From the NCBI GenBank assembly GCA_003551265.1, contig PUMG01000088.1, forward strand, positions 1 to 9,828: a DNA stretch of 9,828 nt. Direction: 5' to 3'. Below the pieces are notes generated by a model. That model had not been told where the DNA came from. It did not search any database and saw nothing but the letters and a program-made list of their open reading frames with translations. How positions within the stretch are numbered: position 1 is the stretch's first letter; every line of letters begins with the position of its first letter. The stretch comes from Halovenus sp. (GTDB lineage Archaea; Halobacteriota; Halobacteria; Halobacteriales; Haloarculaceae). Position numbers and translations under genes: made by a program. Below, piece after piece: positions 6,323 to 9,828 of this stretch.

Positions 6323-7618
6323 ATGTTACAGACGGCAATCATCACACAACGCACAAACGACGAACCGGACACAGAAGAGATACGTAGACTGACCGAGGCC
6401 GCAGGCGCACGCGTTCTCGGCGAAGTTACACAGACGAGACCACGTGACCCCGGCACAGAGTTCGGTGCCGGAAAGGTCGAAGAGATCGCCGAGCTGGTCG
6501 AGGCGACCGGTGCTGAGACGGTCGTCGTCGACGGTGAACTCACGCCGCGACAGACGGTCAACCTCGAAGCGGAACTCGGGGCACACGTCATCGACCGCCA
6601 CCGGGTCGTGCTCGAAATCTTCGCTCGGCAGGCACGCACACGCCGTGCACAGCACCAGGTCGAACTCGCCCGACTGCGGTATCGGCTGCCGCGGGTGAGA
6701 GAGCAGTCTGACGAGGGCGCACTCAACCGGTTCACCGAGAGTGGAACGCCCTACTACGACCTCCTCGACCGAATCGACGAACTCGAACGCCAACTGGCTG
6801 AGTTGCCATCGGTCGCCGAACAACACCAGCAGCGACGTCGGGAAGACGGATTCGACCTCGTTGCACTCGCCGGATACACCAACGCAGGCAAGTCGACGCT
6901 GCTTCGAAGACTCGCTGACGACCTCTCGCTCGACACAGACCGCCACGACGACCTCGACGAGACGGCAGCTATCGAAGACCGACTGTTCAAAACACTGGAG
7001 ACGACGACCCGCCGGGCGACAGTCGAGGGTCGTCCCCTCCTGGTAACGGACACAGTAGGCTTCGTCGACGACCTGCCACACTGGTTCGTCGAGTCGTTTC
7101 GAAGTACACTCACTGCGGTCGAAGACGCGGACGCGGTGGTTGTCGTGGCCGACCTCGACCAGTCGCCGACAGAACTCCGCCGAAAGCTCGAAACGGTCCA
7201 CGACACGATTGGCGAGAACCGACCACCGGTCGTCACGGCGTTCAACAAGGCGGATCTCGTCCCCTCCGAGGAGCGCCAGCAGCGAGTCGAGACCGTTTCC
7301 GATCTCGCACCGAACCCCGTCGTTCTCAGCGCCCGTTTCGACGCGAGTCTCGACCCGCTAACCCAGACACTTCTGGATGTGCTGTCACCGCTCGAACGGC
7401 TGGAAGCGACTGTTTCACTCACCGACGAGACGATGTCCGTCCTCTCGTGGATACACGACGAGTGTGTCGAGGTGGATGTCACCTACGACGACGAAGGGAC
7501 GTCAGCACACGTCGACGTGTCGGGAAAACCAGCCTCTATCGAGCGGGTTCGGGCTCGACTCGACGAATTCTCTGTTCAGAAGCCGATACGAGAATCGAAG
7601 CAGACTGAAGCAGACTGA
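6323..7618 (+). CDS. hflX: GTPase HflX, ribosome-associated
   Basis: This 431-residue protein has the HflX architecture. An N-terminal HflX-specific domain (about 1-175) contains FGAGKVEEI, VVVDGELTPRQ and VIDRHRVVLEIFARQARTRR and ends in a long charged helical linker. The G domain follows, with G1 GYTNAGKS (184-191), a Thr-rich G2 (TLETTTRR, about 224-231), G3 DTVGF (243-247), G4 NKAD (308-311) and G5 SAR (336-338). HflX binds the 50S subunit and in bacteria splits stalled ribosomes under heat or other stress. The archaeal role is less defined. The ATG at 6323 is the first start after an in-frame stop at 6176-6178 and has no Shine-Dalgarno sequence. It is divergent from menA and convergent with the Hsp20 gene (35-bp gap). 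The C-terminus is encoded partly by a perfect tandem 10-bp repeat. Confidence 0.94.
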   Translation: MLQTAIITQRTNDEPDTEEIRRLTEAAGARVLGEVTQTRPRDPGTEFGAGKVEEIAELVEATGAETVVVDGELTPRQTVNLEAELGAHVIDRHRVVLEIFARQARTRRAQHQVELARLRYRLPRVREQSDEGALNRFTESGTPYYDLLDRIDELERQLAELPSVAEQHQQRRREDGFDLVALAGYTNAGKSTLLRRLADDLSLDTDRHDDLDETAAIEDRLFKTLETTTRRATVEGRPLLVTDTVGFVDDLPHWFVESFRSTLTAVEDADAVVVVADLDQSPTELRRKLETVHDTIGENRPPVVTAFNKADLVPSEERQQRVETVSDLAPNPVVLSARFDASLDPLTQTLLDVLSPLERLEATVSLTDETMSVLSWIHDECVEVDVTYDDEGTSAHVDVSGKPASIERVRARLDEFSVQKPIRESKQTEAD

Positions 7619-7633
7619 GAGGAGACAGTCTGC
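7610..7633. terminator. Hairpin across the hflX stop, possible bidirectional terminator
   Basis: GCAGACTG (7610-7617) and CAGTCTGC (7626-7633) form a perfect 8-bp stem with an 8-base loop. The left arm contains the end of hflX, including two bases of its stop codon. It lies between the convergent hflX and Hsp20 genes. There is no T-run, so termination is only a possibility. Confidence 0.35.
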
Positions 7634-7653
7634 AGGATGTTCGACCGTCAGTA

Positions 7654-8049
7654 TCAGATGTCGATGCTGGTGGACTCGCTATCGCGCTCGAAGACGACCT
7701 CCAGCACGCCGTTGTTGTAGGTTGCACTCGCGGAGTGTTCGTCGACCGGTGAGGGAAGTGAGATGCGCTGGCGGTAGTCGCGGGTATCGCTCGCTGCATC
7801 AAGGTGGAGAGTTCGACCATCGCATTTCAGGTCGATGTCATCTTTGTTGACACCGGGGATGTCTGCGATGACACGGACTTCGTCGTCGTTCTCGTGGACG
7901 TCGACGTGGATGTCCTGTCCGGCTTCGACAGTGCTCTCCGCCCGTTGTTCGAAGTGAAAGCCCGCTTCCCCACCCATCATCTCGTTCATCATCCGCTCGA
8001 TTTCGTTGATGAACTCGTCGAAGGGGTCGTCTCGTTCGTCGTCTCTCAT
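7654..8049 (-). CDS. Small heat-shock protein, Hsp20/alpha-crystallin family
   Basis: This 131-residue ATP-independent holdase would bind unfolding proteins in the cytoplasm. A short helical, Met-rich N-terminal arm (1-30) precedes the alpha-crystallin domain (about 44-122). That domain contains ADIPGV (62-67), DYRQRISLP and the hallmark ATYNNGVLEVVF with GVL at 114-116. The last residues IDI (129-131) are the I-x-I motif used for oligomer assembly. The frame stays open upstream, but the ATG at 8049 is chosen because MRDDERDDPFDEF is a normal start for the haloarchaeal family and because a promoter sits 22-30 bases before it. Longer starts would run into the promoter and the regulator gene behind it. 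The gene is convergent with hflX, another stress-related gene, and divergent from the DtxR-type regulator. Confidence 0.92.
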   Translation of the reverse strand: MRDDERDDPFDEFINEIERMMNEMMGGEAGFHFEQRAESTVEAGQDIHVDVHENDDEVRVIADIPGVNKDDIDLKCDGRTLHLDAASDTRDYRQRISLPSPVDEHSASATYNNGVLEVVFERDSESTSIDI

Positions 8050-8071
8050 ACCAGTGAGTAGGTCGATACCC

Positions 8072-8085
8072 TTCAAAAACTTTCG
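8072..8085 (-). promoter_or_regulatory. BRE and TATA element of the Hsp20 gene
   Basis: On the minus strand the bases read CGAAAG then TTTTTGAA, centred about 27 bases before the ATG at 8049. CGAAA directly before an AT-rich box is the usual layout of haloarchaeal heat-shock gene promoters. The transcript would be leaderless or nearly so. Confidence 0.55.
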
Positions 8086-8113
8086 GCCCGAGCGTGCACT
8101 CGTCGAGAAGACG

Positions 8114-8120
8114 CTATACT
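8114..8120 (+). promoter_or_regulatory. TATA box of the DtxR-type regulator gene
   Basis: CTATACT is centred about 36 bases before the ATG at 8153. Transcription would begin near 8143-8145, inside the inverted repeat at 8123-8145, leaving a leader of about 8-10 nt. Confidence 0.45.
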
Positions 8121-8122
8121 TT

Positions 8123-8145
8123 TGGTTTAGACGCAATCTAGAACA
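8123..8145. promoter_or_regulatory. Imperfect inverted repeat at the start of the regulator gene, candidate operator
   Basis: TGGTTTAGA (8123-8131) and TCTAGAACA (8137-8145) are inverted repeats matching at 7 of 9 positions around the spacer CGCAA. The pair lies between the TATA box and the ATG and covers the expected start site. It is a good place for autorepression by the DtxR-type product. Haloarchaeal DtxR-family sites are often TTAGG-like palindromes. The similarity here is only partial. Confidence 0.4.
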
Positions 8146-8152
8146 CATAGGG

Positions 8153-8827
8153 ATGCTGAGTGCGAAAATGGAGGACTACCTCAAGGCGATATACGAACTC
8201 AAAGAGACGGAGGGCGAACCTGTCTCGACCTCCAGCATTGCGGAGTACGTTGGTGTCACGCCGCCAACCGTCACGAGCATGATGGAAAAACTCGCCGAGA
8301 GGGGATTCGTCGAGCGCGAAAAGTACACGGGAGTCGAATTGACACCCGAAGGAGAGACAGTCGCGCTCGAAGTGCTCAGACATCATCGCCTGCTCGAAAC
8401 GTATCTTGCCGAGCATCTCGGATACGACTGGGCGGAAGTTCACGAGGAAGCTGACCGACTCGAACACCACATCAGCGAGGAGTTCGAGCGTCGTGTCGCA
8501 GAGATGCTCGACAATCCCGACGTCGACCCTCACGGGGACCCGATTCCCTCAGACGCCCTCGACCCGCTGGAGGAGAGTTCACACCTCACGCTGGCTGAAC
8601 ACGACGAGGGTGAGCGAGTCGTCGTCCAGCGCGTCCGTGACCGAAACACTGAGGAACTCGACTACCTGAAAGATGCCGGTATCACCCCGGGAACCGAACT
8701 CGTTATCGAGGAGGTCGCCCCCATTGGACTGGTAACTGTCACACCAGCGGGCGAGGAGACGGTCTCGATTCCCGACGACATTGCGCAGTCGATTCGCGTC
8801 AAACCGCCTGCCGAACTCGTCGAGTAA
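8153..8827 (+). CDS. DtxR/MntR-family metal-dependent transcriptional regulator (SirR/TroR type)
   Basis: This is a 224-residue regulator with three parts. A winged helix-turn-helix (about 6-70) contains MEDYLKAIYEL and TSSIAEYVGVTPPTVTSMMEKL. The dimerisation and metal-binding domain (about 71-145) contains LRHHRLLETYL and ADRLEHHISEEFERR. A C-terminal FeoA/SH3-like domain (about 150-218) follows an acidic linker. Such proteins repress metal-uptake genes when loaded with Fe(II) or Mn(II). Aligned by motif, D8, H78, D101, E104 and H105 fall at the primary metal positions. Asp replaces DtxR Met10 and Cys102, which is closer to MntR, although MntR Glu11 is Lys here. The frame extends upstream, but the ATG at 8153 is chosen for the family-typical MLSAKMEDYLK start and the promoter before it. 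No metal transporter is adjacent. Confidence 0.92.
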   Translation: MLSAKMEDYLKAIYELKETEGEPVSTSSIAEYVGVTPPTVTSMMEKLAERGFVEREKYTGVELTPEGETVALEVLRHHRLLETYLAEHLGYDWAEVHEEADRLEHHISEEFERRVAEMLDNPDVDPHGDPIPSDALDPLEESSHLTLAEHDEGERVVVQRVRDRNTEELDYLKDAGITPGTELVIEEVAPIGLVTVTPAGEETVSIPDDIAQSIRVKPPAELVE

Positions 8828-8940
8828 ACGTTTTTATAGGGATTATTATACCTGTACAGAGATTCTCGCTACGACGTACAGCGAGAGATCTATGATGACG
8901 TACAGTAATCCCTATACCCTGATGTGACGACTGTCCAGAC
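8828..8940 (+). promoter_or_regulatory. Palindromic control region before the AsnC/TRASH gene
   Basis: TATAGGGATTA (8835-8845) and TAATCCCTATA (8906-8916) are perfect 11-bp inverted repeats. Just inside them, CTGTAC (8852-8857) pairs with GTACAG (8900-8905). In the centre, TCTCGCT/AGCGAGA (8864-8870 and 8880-8886) forms a 7-bp stem. GTACAG occurs at 8854, 8876 and 8900, the last two within the direct repeat GACGTACAG. The right arm includes a TATA-like CCTATA (8911-8916) centred 27 bases before the ATG at 8941, so it is the likely promoter of a leaderless transcript. Binding across the palindrome would compete with TBP, suggesting autoregulation. Confidence 0.55.
8829..8838 (+). terminator. 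T-rich stretch behind the DtxR-type gene, possible terminator
   Basis: CGTTTTTATA follows the stop codon by one base. Archaeal terminators are often simple T-runs of this kind. The same bases overlap the left arm of the downstream palindrome and could instead be a TATA element. Confidence 0.35.
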
Positions 8941-9531
8941 ATGCGCGGACTCGACGAGACGGACAAAGAGATACTTCGACTCCTCCTCGAAGACGGGAGA
9001 CGGCCGTACAGCGATATCGCCTCAACAGTCGACCTCTCTGCACCTGCTGTTTCCGACCGAATAGACCGACTGCAGGAGGTTGGACTACTGCGTAGGTTCA
9101 CCGTCGACGTCGACCGAAGCCTGTTACGAGAAGGGACGGCCGTCCTCGTGACAATACAGGGTGTGCCTGGTTCTGGTACGCGTCTCCACGAGGAGTTACT
9201 GTCGAACCCGGCTGTCGAGTACGCGTTTCGAACAGCGGACGAGACACTCGTTTGCACGGCGGTGCTTCCCAGTGACGACATTGAAGCGCTGTTCAGCGAC
9301 GACTTCCCCATTGAGCACGTTCGGCGCTACAACGTCCAACTGCTTCAGGAGTCGTCGTGGTCGCCCCGGTTTGATGACGTCGAACTCGCCCCGGAGTGCG
9401 TCGAGTGTGGCAACACCGTCTCTGCTGAAGGCGAACGCGAACGTTTCGATGGAGAGTTGTACCACTTCTGTTGCTCCTCGTGTCTCGCCAGCTTTCGAAC
9501 ACAGTACAACAGACTCAGTGAGCAAAGTTAA
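8941..9531 (+). CDS. AsnC/Lrp-type HTH regulator with C-terminal TRASH metal-sensing domain
   Basis: This 196-residue regulator starts with an AsnC-type winged helix-turn-helix (LDETDKEILRLLLEDGRRPYS onward, about 4-50). A ligand-independent-looking alpha/beta middle part follows (about 65-140). It ends with a Cys-rich TRASH domain (about 153-190) with C153-x2-C156, then C177, C178 and C181 before ASFRTQYN. TRASH domains bind transition metals. A similar HTH-TRASH protein in Halobacterium (VNG1179C) was reported to control a copper-exporting P-type ATPase, so copper or related metal sensing is the best guess. The ATG has a TATA-like element 25-30 bases upstream and no Shine-Dalgarno sequence. 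The neighbour upstream is a metal-dependent repressor, and the gene is convergent with the UbiA-type gene (21-bp gap). No efflux pump or chaperone is in the window. Confidence 0.88.
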   Translation: MRGLDETDKEILRLLLEDGRRPYSDIASTVDLSAPAVSDRIDRLQEVGLLRRFTVDVDRSLLREGTAVLVTIQGVPGSGTRLHEELLSNPAVEYAFRTADETLVCTAVLPSDDIEALFSDDFPIEHVRRYNVQLLQESSWSPRFDDVELAPECVECGNTVSAEGERERFDGELYHFCCSSCLASFRTQYNRLSEQS

Positions 9532-9552
9532 CGACTCACTTGTTTTCGAGAG

Positions 9553-9828
9553 TCACAGACCGTACAACAACTCCCAGATAGCACCCATCGTCAACGCGGC
9601 ACCGACGAGCGTGTTCAGTACGGGGAACCACCAGTACGCCCGCTCGACATCGATTGAGAAGGCAGCGATGAGTGCCACGAATAGCGGATAGGCGAGAAAC
9701 GGAACACCCAGCAACGGGTGGACCAGCGCCATCAACACCGCTGCGAGTAACCAGAAGCCCGCGCAGTACGCTAGCGTCAGCCGCTGGCCAAGCAGTGTTG
9801 CAGTCGTCTGAATACCTGCCCGTCGGTC
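9553..9828 (-). CDS. UbiA-family prenyltransferase, C-terminal part, 5' end outside window
   Basis: The minus-strand frame is open from the window edge to the TGA at 9553-9555, giving the last 91 residues. It starts within a DRRAGIQTTATLLGQRLT stretch, the segment that directly follows the second Asp-rich motif in UbiA prenyltransferases. Three hydrophobic segments then end in GAIWELLYGL. An internal GTG at 9738 could be taken for a start but lies inside the conserved continuous frame. The YWWFPVLN segment and AGIQTTATLLG are reminiscent of haloarchaeal lycopene elongase/hydratase (bacterioruberin pathway). Other UbiA enzymes, such as geranylgeranylglyceryl-phosphate geranylgeranyltransferase, cannot be excluded from this fragment. 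It is clearly different from menA at 5069-6025. Confidence 0.72.
   Translation of the reverse strand, partial: DRRAGIQTTATLLGQRLTLAYCAGFWLLAAVLMALVHPLLGVPFLAYPLFVALIAAFSIDVERAYWWFPVLNTLVGAALTMGAIWELLYGL

Noticed and set aside
6153..6338. Minus-strand Cys-rich small protein with CxxC pairs, zinc-finger-like at first sight
   Set aside because: It covers the hflX start, is basic, and its Cys codons coincide with the inverted repeats. No recognisable zinc-ribbon spacing (CPxCG) is present.
6139..6387. Plus-strand small gene starting at TTG 6139 or ATG 6148
   Set aside because: It overlaps hflX out of frame by 65 bases, and its composition is basic and Ser/Arg/His-rich, unlike haloarchaeal proteins. 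It is better explained by the structured region.
6326..7201. Long minus-strand open frame (291 codons) opposite hflX
   Set aside because: It is a GC-rich codon shadow of hflX, Cys/Val/Arg-rich, with no recognisable domain.
8050..8148. N-terminal extension of the Hsp20 gene to 8148
   Set aside because: The extension would run through the gene's own promoter and the opposite promoter region, and gives a basic sequence absent from the family.
8006..8152. N-terminal extension of the DtxR-type gene to 8006
   Set aside because: It lies antisense to the Hsp20 start and covers the TATA box and inverted repeat. The protein family begins near MLSAKMEDYLK.

Overview
This window looks like a chromosomal segment of a halophilic archaeon (class Halobacteria). 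The predicted proteins are rich in Asp and Glu. Several genes have a TATA element about 26-30 bases before an ATG with no room for a leader, which is typical of leaderless haloarchaeal transcripts. The cytosolic sHsp, the DtxR-type and AsnC/TRASH-type regulators and the menA-menC-menE cluster also fit this group. I do not commit to a genus.

Left end (1-1208): the 3' part of a small membrane protein is followed by a complete tRNA-Arg(CCG) gene. Behind the tRNA is an array of degenerate copies of its own T-arm and 3' acceptor end: two units of exactly 109 bp plus two truncated copies, interleaved with inverted copies. A visibly AT-richer gene for a Tat-type lipoprotein of unknown function follows on the minus strand. 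The whole reads like an old tRNA-targeted insertion site or a tRNA-derived palindromic repeat. This is the least ordinary part of the window.

Middle (1315-6025): an acyl-CoA dehydrogenase gene runs rightward, divergent from the lipoprotein and convergent with a tightly coupled minus-strand menA-menC-menE operon. MenC makes o-succinylbenzoate, MenE activates it to the CoA thioester, and MenA later prenylates 1,4-dihydroxy-2-naphthoate, so the cluster supplies three steps of menaquinone synthesis. MenE carries Thr where the ANL superfamily normally has the C-terminal catalytic Lys.

Right (6026-9828): a 297-bp region between menA and hflX holds two strong adjacent inverted repeats, a possible structured leader or small RNA. 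It is followed by hflX (ribosome-associated GTPase), a convergent Hsp20 gene, and two regulators transcribed rightward: a DtxR/MntR-like metal-dependent repressor with a FeoA-like C-terminal domain, and an AsnC/Lrp-type HTH protein with a C-terminal Cys-rich TRASH metal-sensing domain. A 82-bp palindromic control region with three GTACAG copies separates them. The window ends inside a UbiA-family prenyltransferase gene on the minus strand. The two regulators suggest transition-metal homeostasis, but no metal transporter is in view.
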